A stretch of 64,000 nucleotides of DNA from Algimonas ampicilliniresistens (GCF_030159955.1 NZ_BSNK01000001.1:1302001-1366000), one strand, 5' to 3'; counted from the first letter of the stretch, positions 36,804 through 46,609 are shown. Program-made: numbers and translations. Notes: generated from the letters alone by a model not told the origin.

Positions 36804-37769
36804 CTATTTTAGGTCAGACAACCGTTTGATAGCGTCTCTGAACTCTTGCTCCATTTGATTGACGACCTGAGCAACGGGTGGAGAACTCTTGACTTGCCCG
36901 ACACCCTGTCCCGCGCCCCAAATATCTTTCCACGCCTTCTTGTCAGTATTTCCGCCAGAGCCAAAATTCATGGAGGTCTTGTCAGCGCCCGGTAGATTGT
37001 CAGGGTCCATCCCCGCTTTCTCAATCGAGCCGCGCAGATAGTTGCCATGGACGCCCGTAAAGAGGGAGGAATAGACAATGTCTCCGCCCGTACTGTCCAC
37101 GATTTCCTGTTTATAGTCTGGCGTAGCGTTCGCTTCTTCGGTCGCGATAAAGCGCGTGCCGATATAGGCCATATCTGCGCCAATCCCGATGGCACCAGCG
37201 ACCGAGCCGCCTGTGCTGATGGAACCAGACGCTAGGATCGGGCCATCGAAAAATTCGCGGATTTCTGGAATCAGCGCGAAGGGTGACAATGTTCCGGCGT
37301 GCCCCCCCGCCCCGTTGCAAACGGCAATAATCCCGTCCGCACCCATGGAGAGCGCCTTCTTCGTATGACGGATATTGGTCACGTCATGCAGGATGATGCC
37401 GCCATAAGAATGCGCCGCATCATAGACCTGCTGATTGGCTTGCAGTGAGGTGATGATGATCGGCACTTCGTGCTTCACGCAGATTTCCATATCGTGCTGC
37501 AGACGGTCATTTGACGGATGGCAGATCTGATTGACCGCATAGGGCGCGACGATCGCGTCGGGATTATCACGCTGATACTGCTCTAGCTCCAGTTTGATCT
37601 GAACGATCCATTTTTCCAGCATCTCAGCCGGACGGGCGTTGAGCGCAGGAAAACTGCCGATAATGCCCGCTTTGCACTGCGCAATCACGAGTTCAGGGCC
37701 TGAGACGATGAAGAGTGGGGCCCCTACAACAGGGATACGCGTTTTTTTCAGAATTTCGGGAAGCGCCAT
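36804..37769 (-). CDS. Nitronate monooxygenase (2-nitropropane dioxygenase family)
   Basis: A 321-residue FMN-dependent TIM-barrel enzyme that oxidises alkyl nitronates such as propionate 3-nitronate, or related substrates. Family markers are RIPVVGAPLFIVSGPELV at the start, GGHAGTLSPFALIPEIR with the catalytic His, LASGSISTGGSVAGAIGIGADMAYIGTRF (phosphate-binding loop) and TGVHGNYLRGSIEKAG. It begins three bases after the upstream M28 peptidase stop, so the two are likely co-transcribed. The physiological substrate is not evident. Confidence 0.92.
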   Translation of the reverse strand: MALPEILKKTRIPVVGAPLFIVSGPELVIAQCKAGIIGSFPALNARPAEMLEKWIVQIKLELEQYQRDNPDAIVAPYAVNQICHPSNDRLQHDMEICVKHEVPIIITSLQANQQVYDAAHSYGGIILHDVTNIRHTKKALSMGADGIIAVCNGAGGHAGTLSPFALIPEIREFFDGPILASGSISTGGSVAGAIGIGADMAYIGTRFIATEEANATPDYKQEIVDSTGGDIVYSSLFTGVHGNYLRGSIEKAGMDPDNLPGADKTSMNFGSGGNTDKKAWKDIWGAGQGVGQVKSSPPVAQVVNQMEQEFRDAIKRLSDLK

Positions 37770-37772
37770 CGT

Positions 37773-39173
37773 CTAGTTTCCTGCTTGTGGGTCATCGGCA
37801 CGGAAGTCCGTGTCCGCATTGGCTGCCAGCCAAGCCATGAGGGCGAAGGCGGCAACATTTTCGGCAATGTCATCCGGGTCAATCTTGTCGAGCGTATCGT
37901 CAGGCGTGTGGTGAAGATCGAAATAATCCGTGCCGTCCTGTTGGAACCGCATGGTCGGCACACCGAGCGCCGCAATCGGGCCAATATCAGGCCCGCCATT
38001 TGTTGGCTGGTCGCTCATTGGCAGGCCCAGCATATCAGCGACAGATTCGATCACTTCTGCCCCTTCTGTGACTCCGAGTTGGACCTCGTAGGCGGGTTTG
38101 GAACCAAAATCGGACTCGGTCGCGAGGACATGATTGATGAGGTCGTCCTTATGCAAGTCCCGATACGCGAACCCGCCAAGTAACCCAACTTCTTCGGCAC
38201 CATAGGCCACAACGCGAATGGTGCGTTTCGGCTTCAGCCCCGCTTCAATCAAAATTTGAGCTGCACCGGCACTGATGCCGATTCCAGCCCCATCATCAAT
38301 CGCGCCCGTTCCCAGATCCCAACTATCCAGGTGACCACTAATGAGAACAATTTCTTCCGGGCGTTCCGTGCCGACAATCTCGCCAATGACATTGCCGGAC
38401 GGACGATCACCGACCGCGCGAGGTTGAATATTCAGAGCCATGGTTACGGCCTGACCGCGCTCCAAAATGCGTTCGAGTTGATCGGCATCCGGCGCGGACA
38501 AAGCGGCAATCGGAATCTTCGGAAGGCCGTCGGCATATCGCATCTGTCCTGTGTGTGGAAAACGATGCGAATCTGTTCCGACTGAGCGGATTACCACGGC
38601 TGCTGCGCCACGCTTGGCGGACTCAGAAGCTCCAGACCGACGCTTACGATTGGCAGGGCCATAGCCTGCTCCATTCGGCGCCTTATCCATCCGACCAGAA
38701 ATAAAGACGATCTTTCCGTCGAGGCTATCCATTGGTGCGCTTTCGAGGTCTTCAAAGGTTGGGAAGTAAGCGATCTCAGCCGTCACACCTCCCGCAGGCG
38801 TTGCGACGGAGCCACCTAGCGCAGTGAGCAGCATCTCTTGTGGGAATGGGCTGACGATAGACGCTGTTTCAACACCGCGTTCCCAGCCGGAAATCGTGAA
38901 GGGCTCGACACGAACATTCTGTAGGCCAATCTCTTTAAACTTTGCGACGGTCCAATCGCGCGCACGGGCTTCAGCTTCGGTGCCTGCCAGTCGCTGTCCA
39001 ATTTCCGTCGTCAGACCTTCAACAATGTCATAGCCTTGCGTCCCTGATCGGGCCGCCTCCAAGATCATCGCCTCAACAGGTGCCTTCATCATCATGTCAG
39101 AGGGCTGATCAGCCACAGTCGTACAAGATGCCAATGCAAGGGTTGCCACACCCATTAATGCCCAATGTTTCAT
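37773..39173 (-). CDS. Exported M28-family metallopeptidase with PA domain, lipoprotein
   Basis: A 466-residue zinc aminopeptidase or carboxypeptidase-like enzyme. The lipoprotein signal ends in LALASC (Cys ~17). A protease-associated insert is seen around VFISGRMDKAPNGAGYG. The M28 zinc-site sequences are SGHLDSWDLGTGAIDDGAG, VAYGAEEVGLLGG and the late His in DYFDLHHTPDDT. It probably trims peptides in the periplasm. It is divergent from a second M28 lipoprotein gene, with only 86 bases between the starts, implying a shared promoter region. Confidence 0.93.
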   Translation of the reverse strand: MKHWALMGVATLALASCTTVADQPSDMMMKAPVEAMILEAARSGTQGYDIVEGLTTEIGQRLAGTEAEARARDWTVAKFKEIGLQNVRVEPFTISGWERGVETASIVSPFPQEMLLTALGGSVATPAGGVTAEIAYFPTFEDLESAPMDSLDGKIVFISGRMDKAPNGAGYGPANRKRRSGASESAKRGAAAVVIRSVGTDSHRFPHTGQMRYADGLPKIPIAALSAPDADQLERILERGQAVTMALNIQPRAVGDRPSGNVIGEIVGTERPEEIVLISGHLDSWDLGTGAIDDGAGIGISAGAAQILIEAGLKPKRTIRVVAYGAEEVGLLGGFAYRDLHKDDLINHVLATESDFGSKPAYEVQLGVTEGAEVIESVADMLGLPMSDQPTNGGPDIGPIAALGVPTMRFQQDGTDYFDLHHTPDDTLDKIDPDDIAENVAAFALMAWLAANADTDFRADDPQAGN

Positions 39174-39259
39174 GTTTAGGATTCCCTTGATGGTTTTGCG
39201 GGCTTGATAATCGTTCCAGCGTCGTTAGCAACTGCGTCAAGATGAATGGGAGACTTCGA

Positions 39260-40936
39260 ATGACTAAAACTGCCCTTATGGCGAGCGCTTGCGCCGCCTT
39301 TGTATTCTCGGCCTGCGCGCCAAAAGCGGAAGAGCCCGTCGAGCCAGTGATCGATTCGAACGCCTTGATATCCGTCGCTGACCTCGGTCGACGCATTGAG
39401 ACATTATCGTCAGACGAATTTATGGGCCGCGCGCCCGGGACTGAAGGCGGTCAGATGAGCGTCGATTATATCGTCGCTGAAATGGAAGCCGCTGGTCTTG
39501 AGCCAATGGGTGAAAACGGCACATGGCTACAAACCGTCGAGCTGACTGAAAGCGTCGTGTCACCGGACAGTATGATGATGATCAGTAATGGCGATGAGGC
39601 GCTGGTCACGGCAGACCAAAGCACGAATGCCGTCTTCTGGACCAAGCGATTAGATGAGAGCATCGCCGTACGGGATAGCGAACTTGTCTTCGTCGGTTAC
39701 GGCGTCGTCGCGCCAGAATATGACTGGAACGACTATGAGAACCTCGACGTCGAGGGCAAAACCGTTGTCATGTTGGTCAATGATCCGGGTTTTGCCACCC
39801 GCGACCCAGAGCTCTTCAACGGCGAAGCGATGACCTATTATGGGCGCTGGACCTACAAATTCGAAGAGGCCGGACGGCAAGGCGCAGCCGCCGCCATCAT
39901 CATCCACGATACGGCCCCTGCCTCATATCCATGGGAAGTGGTCAGCGGCAGCTGGACCGGACCGCAAAATGATCTCGTCCGTCCCGATGGTGGCGCATCA
40001 CGCACACCCATTGAAGGCTGGGTCCATCTCGATACTGCTAAAGCTATGTTCGACGCGGCGGGTTTAGACTTTGAAGAACTGTCTTCAAAGTCATCCGCGC
40101 CTGGATTTACCCCCATCGACATGGGTGATCTCTCGCTCGACGCGGATCTAATACAGACTGTCTCGACCGTGCAGTCCGCAAATATTGCAGGCGGTATTCG
40201 CGGCACCACACGACCAGACGAATATGTGCTCTACATGGCGCACTGGGATCACCTCGGAAATAGCGGCCCCGGCGAAGACCATATCTATAATGGCGCCGTC
40301 GATAATGCGACCGGCACAGCCGCGATCATCGAGATTGCGGAAGCCTTCTCTGAAGCAGGCGCACCGGAACGCTCAGCGCTGTTCCTCGCTGTCACTGCTG
40401 AAGAGTCAGGTCTGCTTGGCTCCGCCTATTACGGCGCACAGCCACTCGTCCCATTCGCAAACACGGTGGGCGGTATCAATATCGACGCGATCCAACCTGT
40501 CGGCGAGACCAAAGACATTCTTGTTATTGGCTACGGAGCCTCTGAACTCGAAGATCACTTAAATGCGGTCCTAGAGCCGCGCGGCATGCGGATCGAACCC
40601 GACAAAAACCCATCAGCCGGTTACTTCTACCGCTCTGATCACATCAGCCTCGCCAAACTCGGCGTCCCCATGCTCTATGCTGATGGCGGCGTGGACCATG
40701 TCACAAAAGGCACGGCTTATGGCGAGGCCTTCGGTAAGGAATATACCGAAATCCGCTACCACAAGCCCGCTGATGAGTATGACAATAGCTGGGACCTGTC
40801 AGGCGTGAAGCAAGTCACAGAAATCATGTTCGAGCTTGGCTATAATCTCGCCGACAGTAATGATTGGCCGAACTGGTATGACGGCAATGAATTCCGCGCG
40901 CTCCGGGATGAGCAACGCGGAACTGCGAGCGACTGA
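39260..40936 (+). CDS. Exported M28-family metallopeptidase, lipoprotein
   Basis: A 558-residue peptidase with lipoprotein signal peptide ending FVFSAC. I use ATG 39260, which is preceded by GGGAGA, rather than an upstream ATG at 39242. Markers include LSSDEFMGRAPGTEGG near the N-terminus, a PA domain around 130-260, and zinc-site sequences MAHWDHLGN, IYNGAVDNATG, TAEESGLLGS and the final RSDHISLAKLGVPML. Its last residues overlap nothing, but a glycosyltransferase gene begins eight bases downstream. It probably works with the divergent peptidase in periplasmic peptide use. Confidence 0.93.
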   Translation: MTKTALMASACAAFVFSACAPKAEEPVEPVIDSNALISVADLGRRIETLSSDEFMGRAPGTEGGQMSVDYIVAEMEAAGLEPMGENGTWLQTVELTESVVSPDSMMMISNGDEALVTADQSTNAVFWTKRLDESIAVRDSELVFVGYGVVAPEYDWNDYENLDVEGKTVVMLVNDPGFATRDPELFNGEAMTYYGRWTYKFEEAGRQGAAAAIIIHDTAPASYPWEVVSGSWTGPQNDLVRPDGGASRTPIEGWVHLDTAKAMFDAAGLDFEELSSKSSAPGFTPIDMGDLSLDADLIQTVSTVQSANIAGGIRGTTRPDEYVLYMAHWDHLGNSGPGEDHIYNGAVDNATGTAAIIEIAEAFSEAGAPERSALFLAVTAEESGLLGSAYYGAQPLVPFANTVGGINIDAIQPVGETKDILVIGYGASELEDHLNAVLEPRGMRIEPDKNPSAGYFYRSDHISLAKLGVPMLYADGGVDHVTKGTAYGEAFGKEYTEIRYHKPADEYDNSWDLSGVKQVTEIMFELGYNLADSNDWPNWYDGNEFRALRDEQRGTASD

Positions 40937-40944
40937 GCCTACTC

Positions 40945-41673
40945 ATGCAGACTATTATCTGCATGAAATGGGGGACCCGTTACGGTCCTGAATTCGTCAA
41001 TCGGATGTGGGCGGCGGTCCAGCGGAATACGGACCGCCCAACCCGGCTTGTCTGCCTCACAGACGACGAAACCGGAATCGATCCGATGGTTCAATGCCAT
41101 CCGATTCCGGATATCAATCTACCGCCTGAGTTGATCAATACACCGTGGCGTAAGCTTGTACTTTGGCGCGACCCCATCGCGGATTTGTCCGGCGACGTAT
41201 TGTTCCTCGATCTCGACCTCGTGATTACGGGGTCACTGGATGTCATGTTTGATTTTGAACCCGGTCGATATTGCGTAATCGAAAATTGGACTCAAATGGG
41301 TCAAGGCAATGGCAACACGTCAGCCTTCCGGTTTCCTGTCGGAAAATACGCATCCATTTTCAATAACTTACAGGACAATCCGGAACGTGTTCTTAGTACT
41401 TACCGGATCGAACAGCTTTATATCTCAAAGGAAGTCGAGGACATGGTGTTCTGGCCAAAGCTGTGGTGCGCATCCTTTAAGCACACACTTATGCCGCCTT
41501 GGCCTTTGAACTTCTTCAAGGCGCCTACGCTGCCATCCGAAACTCGGATCGTCGCTTTTACGGGCAAGCCGGACCAAGACGAAGCCCTGCGCGGAGTGTG
41601 GCCAGTGAAGGCTGGATGGAAGAAACTCTACAAACATGTCCGGCCAACCCCTTGGATTGCGGAACATTGGTAG
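40945..41673 (+). CDS. Glycosyltransferase with DxD motif
   Basis: A 242-residue cytosolic protein of the GT-A fold. It starts TIICMKWGTRYGPEFVNRMW, and has VCLTDD and the metal-binding DxD in VLFLDLDLVITGS (~Asp89/Asp91), followed by a Trp/His-rich C-terminus. It is a GT8/nucleotide-diphosphosugar transferase-like protein; donor and acceptor are unknown. No membrane segment or signal peptide is visible. Its stop overlaps the likely start of the following fucosyltransferase-like gene by a few bases, so the pair is probably translated together. Confidence 0.78.
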   Translation: MQTIICMKWGTRYGPEFVNRMWAAVQRNTDRPTRLVCLTDDETGIDPMVQCHPIPDINLPPELINTPWRKLVLWRDPIADLSGDVLFLDLDLVITGSLDVMFDFEPGRYCVIENWTQMGQGNGNTSAFRFPVGKYASIFNNLQDNPERVLSTYRIEQLYISKEVEDMVFWPKLWCASFKHTLMPPWPLNFFKAPTLPSETRIVAFTGKPDQDEALRGVWPVKAGWKKLYKHVRPTPWIAEHW

Positions 41674-42731
41674 ACGCACCGATCCGCATCAAATTCATGT
41701 CTAAGACGCAGCCTGATCAAGTCGAAGGTTTGTGGCGTCCGCTTCTGCCGACCGGAACAGATCAAATCGGCGCATGCCGTTTCAGCTTTGACCCGAATGA
41801 TCGCGATTACGATTTTCTAGTCGCTTATGAGGACCTCTCCCCCTTGCCGGGATCATCCAAGGTTTTACGTAGAGAACCCCTCGCCTGCGCCCCGATCAAC
41901 ACTATGTTGTTGACGACGGAACCGGCGTCGATCCGCATCGACGGACCACGCTATCTTCGCCAATTCGGCCATGTTTGGACCCATAAACATCCGAGCCTTG
42001 TTCACCACCCCCGACAAATCCGCGAAACACCGCCGCTTCGGTTCTTCTATGGACGCAATCTTGCGGGCGGCGCTCACCTGACAATCCCGGAAAATCCCCC
42101 GGAAAAATCGGCTGATCTCTCTGCCATGTCGTCGACCAAAGCGATGGCGCATACGGTACACGCCAGACGTTTGGCTTTCTTCAGCGAGTTGAAAGTGGAG
42201 CTTGGTGAAATGTTGAACTTATTTGGTCGCGGCATTCAGCCTGTCGATGACAAGGCCGAAGCAATGGCGACGTACCGCTATCACATAGCGGTCGAGAATC
42301 ATGTCGAGCCAGGCCATTTTACCGAGAAGCTGACCGACTGCTTCGTCGCCGGGTGCCTACCTTTTTATTTTGGCGATCCCGATTATGCCAAAATCTTTCC
42401 GTCTGATGCGCTCATTCCAATCGATATTTTTGATGTCCCGGCCACCGCTCAAATCATTCGTGACGCCATCGCGACCGATCAGTTCCAAAGCCGGCAGAAC
42501 GCGCTCATGGAAGCGCGGGCGACGACTTTGGACCGCTTCAACACGTTGCGCGCGGTCGCAGACAGGGTTGAAAAGGTCTATGATGAACACACTAATCGGG
42601 GCGGCGTCATTCATGGTCGTCACGCTTTTCGAAAGGCACATCCTCTTAAGGCCGCGCAAGACGCTCTTTTTGTTGCTCGGTCACGGCGGAAATCACACGC
42701 CCACCCTCTCCAAAGCGTAATCGAAGAATGA
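41667..42731 (+). CDS. GT10 (alpha-fucosyltransferase)-like glycosyltransferase
   Basis: A ~354-residue protein whose C-terminal half has the GT10 donor-site signature: YRYHIAVENHVEPGHFTEKLTDCFVAGCLPFYFGDPD, followed by IPIDIFDV. GT10 enzymes transfer fucose from GDP-fucose to GlcNAc-containing glycans. The reading frame stays open far upstream inside the other glycosyltransferase, so the start is uncertain; TTG 41667 keeps the IRIKFMSK first strand, while ATG 41697 is a shorter alternative. The end is Arg/His-rich. With the upstream gene it may modify a surface glycan. Confidence 0.75.
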   Translation: MVDAPIRIKFMSKTQPDQVEGLWRPLLPTGTDQIGACRFSFDPNDRDYDFLVAYEDLSPLPGSSKVLRREPLACAPINTMLLTTEPASIRIDGPRYLRQFGHVWTHKHPSLVHHPRQIRETPPLRFFYGRNLAGGAHLTIPENPPEKSADLSAMSSTKAMAHTVHARRLAFFSELKVELGEMLNLFGRGIQPVDDKAEAMATYRYHIAVENHVEPGHFTEKLTDCFVAGCLPFYFGDPDYAKIFPSDALIPIDIFDVPATAQIIRDAIATDQFQSRQNALMEARATTLDRFNTLRAVADRVEKVYDEHTNRGGVIHGRHAFRKAHPLKAAQDALFVARSRRKSHAHPLQSVIEE

Positions 42732-42821
42732 AGCGTTCCCCTTTTACCCTGCCCCATTATGACGCTACCCTACAAACTAACTTACCTTAAGTGCGCCTAC
42801 CTACGCTTACCGGAGACCCGA

Positions 42822-45452
42822 ATGTCCCAGCTGACTACTGCCTTCAAACTTGCAACGGTAACGGCCCTATCCATTTGGATGGGGCTGGGTTTCGCTTCAG
42901 ATACTTTCGCCAATGAGAAGCCCTCTCGCGGTGTCGCTGGCAGCGATACGGACGCCGCATCGAAATTTCGCCAGCTCCGCACAGAGCTTCGTTCGCCCAA
43001 CATTTACCGCTCAGCCTCGGGTGCGCCCGGCCCAGGCTATTGGCAGCAGCGCGCCAACGTCGATATTGATGCCACGCTCGACGAAGAGGCTCGTCGTATC
43101 ATCGCCGAAATGGACATTGAATATGTCAATAATTCACCCGACACGCTGACCTATATCTGGCTCGCGCTCGATCAGCAGCGCTTTAAGGATGGCAGCTTAG
43201 CCCGGGAAAGCGCGACAGCAGCTGCCTCCGGAACAAGCCGCGGCGACGGCGCCGGGGACTCAGATAGCTATAGTTTTAGCCAGCTCCGCTACGAACATGC
43301 GATGGAAGACCGCCAATATGGCTTTGAGTTTACGCAGGTCGCCGACTCCAGCGGAAACACCCTGTCCTATTTCATCAATGATTCCATGATGCGGATCGAT
43401 CTGCCCGCGCCCCTCGCGCCTAACGCGACATTCGATTTTCAGGTCGATTGGGAACATAACATTATTGACGAAGTCGCGGTTGGCGGCCGGGGCGGCTACG
43501 AATATTTCGAAGACGACGACAATCACATCTTTGCTCTGGCACAGTGGTTTCCACGCCTCGCCGCCTACACAGACTACACGGGCTGGCAGAACAAACAGTT
43601 TTTAGGCCGCGGCGAATTCACGCTGGAATTCGGTGATTACGAAGTCGATCTGACCGTCCCGAATGATCACATCGTTTCGGCTACGGGCGTTCTGCAAAAT
43701 CCCCGCGACGTCTTGACTGCGACGCAGCGCCGTCGCCTCGACAATGCCGGAACCGACAAACCGACTTATATTGTCACGCCTGAAGAAGCCGAAGCGAACG
43801 AAGCTGACAAAGCAACGGGAACAAAAACGTGGCAATTCAAAGCCGACAATGTGCGCGATTTCGCCTGGTCTAGCTCCCGCAAATATATCTGGGACGCTAT
43901 GGTTTTCGAACAGGACGATGCGGAGAATCCGCGCGTTCTGGCGATGAGTTTCTTTCCGAAAGAAGCGGACCCCATTTGGTCAAAATTCTCAACACAGTCC
44001 GTCGTCCACACGATGGATGTCTATAACCGATTCGCTTTCAACTATCCCTATCCGACCGCCCAGAGCGTGAATGCATGGGAACGTGGCGGAATGGAATATC
44101 CGATGATTACGTTCAACGGATACCGCCCCTATGACGACGAGAAGTCTGGTGAGACCGTTTATTCACGCAACGTCAAATATGGGCTGATCGGCGTCATCAT
44201 TCACGAGATTGGCCACATCTATTTCCCGATGACCGTCAATAGCGACGAACGCCGCTGGACCTGGATGGATGAAGGCATCAATACCTTCTTGGAGTATATG
44301 GCCGAGTATGAGTGGGAAGAAAATTTCCCGATCCGGCGCAATATGCAAAACCCGCTGGATGAAATCACGCGCTACATGACGAGCTCCAATCAGGTGCCGA
44401 TCATGACGCAATCAGACTCGGTGCTTCAATTCGGCCCCAATGCCTATGCCAAACCGGCGGCCGCACTAATTGTGCTGCGCGAAACCGTTATGGGGCGCGA
44501 GGCGTTTGACTTCGCCTTTCGCGAATATAGCCGTCGCTGGAAGTTCAAACGTCCAACGCCTGAAGATTTCTTCCGGACAATGGAAGATGCATCCGCGGTC
44601 GATCTCGACTGGTTCTGGCGCGGTTGGTTCTTCGGGACTGACTATGTCGACATGGCGATTACCGATGTCCGAGAATACCAAATCGGCACCAACGACCCAG
44701 ACGTCGAAAGCAGCATCGACCGGGATGAAGACCTTCAAAGATATCCTGAAAACATTGTTCAGCGCCGTAACCGTGAGGAAGGCCGGACGACACGTGTTGA
44801 TCGGTTCGATGACCTCAATGACTTTTACAACGACAATGACAAGTTTGCTGAAACCAATGCGGACCGGAACAAGTTCACCAAATTTCTCGAAGGTCTCAAA
44901 GACTGGGAACGCGCAGCCTATGACCGGGCACAGGAAGACGGTAAATATCTCTATTTCATCGACTTCGAGAATAAAGGCGGTTTGATTTCACCTCTGCCCC
45001 TGACGCTCACCTTTGCAGACGGCGAGACTGAAGAAGTTATGGTTCCGGCTGAAATTTGGCGACGGGATAGCCAGCGCGTCACCAAGCTGATTATCCGCGA
45101 TAAGCGGATCGAGAAAATTCTGTTGGATGCAGCTCACCAAACAGCGGATGCGAATTACCGTGACAATGGCTTCCCGCAATCCGTGACATCTGATCGGCTG
45201 TCACTTTATAAATCGGATGCGAAACGCACGAGCATGATGGCTGACATGCTCCGTGAGCTAAAGTCCGACGACAAGTCTGAGCCCGCCAGTGAAGACGGCT
45301 CAGAGCTACCCTTGCAACGCTCTGAAGGCGCGGCTGATGCACCGGTTGAATCCGTAGAGTCGACGGACGTCGAAGAAGCACCTGCCGAGGATGCAGAAAC
45401 CCGTACCACGATCCGTGAGACCCTTCGCCGAATGCTCGGCCGTGACGACTAG
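42822..45452 (+). CDS. Secreted M1-family metallopeptidase
   Basis: An 876-residue zinc aminopeptidase-like protein with a signal peptide (cleavage near SDTFANE, ~25). The exopeptidase motif is a variant GGMEYP at ~422-427, and the zinc site is HEIGH (461-465) with the third ligand Glu484, 18 residues later, inside WTWMDEGINTFLEY. The C-terminus (~815-876) is a disordered Asp/Glu/Ser-rich tail ending in a short basic helix. GGAGA precedes the start at 42822. The stop lies inside the following DUF6702 gene, so both are probably co-translated. Confidence 0.93.
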   Translation: MSQLTTAFKLATVTALSIWMGLGFASDTFANEKPSRGVAGSDTDAASKFRQLRTELRSPNIYRSASGAPGPGYWQQRANVDIDATLDEEARRIIAEMDIEYVNNSPDTLTYIWLALDQQRFKDGSLARESATAAASGTSRGDGAGDSDSYSFSQLRYEHAMEDRQYGFEFTQVADSSGNTLSYFINDSMMRIDLPAPLAPNATFDFQVDWEHNIIDEVAVGGRGGYEYFEDDDNHIFALAQWFPRLAAYTDYTGWQNKQFLGRGEFTLEFGDYEVDLTVPNDHIVSATGVLQNPRDVLTATQRRRLDNAGTDKPTYIVTPEEAEANEADKATGTKTWQFKADNVRDFAWSSSRKYIWDAMVFEQDDAENPRVLAMSFFPKEADPIWSKFSTQSVVHTMDVYNRFAFNYPYPTAQSVNAWERGGMEYPMITFNGYRPYDDEKSGETVYSRNVKYGLIGVIIHEIGHIYFPMTVNSDERRWTWMDEGINTFLEYMAEYEWEENFPIRRNMQNPLDEITRYMTSSNQVPIMTQSDSVLQFGPNAYAKPAAALIVLRETVMGREAFDFAFREYSRRWKFKRPTPEDFFRTMEDASAVDLDWFWRGWFFGTDYVDMAITDVREYQIGTNDPDVESSIDRDEDLQRYPENIVQRRNREEGRTTRVDRFDDLNDFYNDNDKFAETNADRNKFTKFLEGLKDWERAAYDRAQEDGKYLYFIDFENKGGLISPLPLTLTFADGETEEVMVPAEIWRRDSQRVTKLIIRDKRIEKILLDAAHQTADANYRDNGFPQSVTSDRLSLYKSDAKRTSMMADMLRELKSDDKSEPASEDGSELPLQRSEGAADAPVESVESTDVEEAPAEDAETRTTIRETLRRMLGRDD

Positions 45453-45933
45453 ACGGACAGTTATAAGCGGTTTGTGTGGGGTCGGCGCGCTCTGTTGGGC
45501 TGGGCCGGCATGGGCACACCGCCTCGCCCGCACGGAAACTGAAGTCACAATTTCGCAAAAGGGAGACGTGTCTGTCGTTCACGTCTATCATTTGCAGGAT
45601 GCACAGTCCGTCTTGTTTCAGGCTGGTCTGATCGACCGCCCTGATCTCGGGTCACTGCGCGCTAGAGCCCACCTCGCGCTCTATACAGAGGCGAATTTCA
45701 CTCTCGCCGTCAGTGGGGCACCTGTCGCGCTCGACCTCATTGGCGCTGAAATCCAAGGCGATAGCGCCTATGTCTATCAAGAAGGTCATATCAGTGACGG
45801 GGCGTTAAGTATCGATGCGCGAATGCTGCGATCCCTGCTCAAAGGGCAGAGCAATAGCGTCAATATTGTTCGGGACGGGCAAACCGTTACGCTCGACTTC
45901 TCTGGCGACGATGGCCCGAAACCGGTTGCATGA
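45442..45933 (+). CDS. DUF6702 family exported protein
   Basis: A 163-residue protein starting from GTG 45442, inside the 3' end of the M1 peptidase gene. The signal peptide has TTRRTVISG followed by a hydrophobic stretch and cleavage after AWA, possibly recognised by the Tat system because of the twin arginines. The mature part begins AHRLARTETEVTISQKG, typical of DUF6702, a beta-rich family that is often encoded beside M1 peptidases. Function is unknown; a partner role for the peptidase is inferred from coupling. Confidence 0.75.
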   Translation: MTTRRTVISGLCGVGALCWAGPAWAHRLARTETEVTISQKGDVSVVHVYHLQDAQSVLFQAGLIDRPDLGSLRARAHLALYTEANFTLAVSGAPVALDLIGAEIQGDSAYVYQEGHISDGALSIDARMLRSLLKGQSNSVNIVRDGQTVTLDFSGDDGPKPVA

Positions 45934-45961
45934 TGCCCGCGCCCTGCCCTAGTCGAGTCTC

Positions 45962-46609
45962 ATGCTAACTGTTCACCACCTCAACAACTCACGCTCACAG
46001 CGGATTCTTTGGCTCTTAGAAGAGCTTGGAACCGAGTATGAGATTCGGGCTTATAAGCGCGATGAGAAAACCAGCCGTGCGCCAGCCGAATTGAAAGCCA
46101 TCCACCCGCTCGGAAAAAGTCCGGTCATCGAACATAATGGCATGGTTGTCGCCGAAACCGGGGCGATCATTGTCTACATCCTCGACGCTTTCGGGACGGA
46201 TGCAGACGGTCATCGCAAGTTCAGACCTGACAGCGGCACTCAAAGTTATGTCGACTATGTCCACTTCCTGCATTTCGCCGAAGGGTCGGCCATGTTGCCG
46301 CTGCTCTTGGCTCTCTACACAGGGTTCCTCGGAGATGCCGCCGCCCCGATCCAGCCAATGATTATGGACGAGATCAAAAAGGTCCTTGATTATTGCGAAT
46401 ATTCACTGATCCGGAATACGTGGTTTGCGGGCGATGAGTTAACGGGCGCCGACTTCAATATGATCTTCCCGCTCGAGGCGGCTAAAGCTCGCGGTCGGCT
46501 CAAAGGATACGAAGCCTGCAATGAGTTCGTGCAGCGTGTGTGGGACCGACCCGCCTATCGTCGAGCGCTCGAAAAGGGCGGCGACTATGATTACGGCCCT
46601 CACTCATGA
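45962..46609 (+). CDS. Glutathione S-transferase family protein
   Basis: A 215-residue GST with the N-terminal thioredoxin-like domain ([19 protein letters not shown] start, with the Ser-containing active-site segment; [18 protein letters not shown] with the cis-Pro and glutathione-binding residues) and the all-helical C-terminal domain ([16 protein letters not shown]). It probably conjugates or reduces electrophiles with glutathione. Its stop overlaps the start of the VOC gene (ATGA at 46606-46609). Confidence 0.93.
   Translation: MLTVHHLNNSRSQRILWLLEELGTEYEIRAYKRDEKTSRAPAELKAIHPLGKSPVIEHNGMVVAETGAIIVYILDAFGTDADGHRKFRPDSGTQSYVDYVHFLHFAEGSAMLPLLLALYTGFLGDAAAPIQPMIMDEIKKVLDYCEYSLIRNTWFAGDELTGADFNMIFPLEAAKARGRLKGYEACNEFVQRVWDRPAYRRALEKGGDYDYGPHS

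Noticed and set aside
36800-36816. Palindrome TGACCTA...TAGGTCA at the end of the nitronate monooxygenase gene
   Set aside because: It includes coding sequence and is followed by A's, not T's, on the transcribed strand; probably coincidental.
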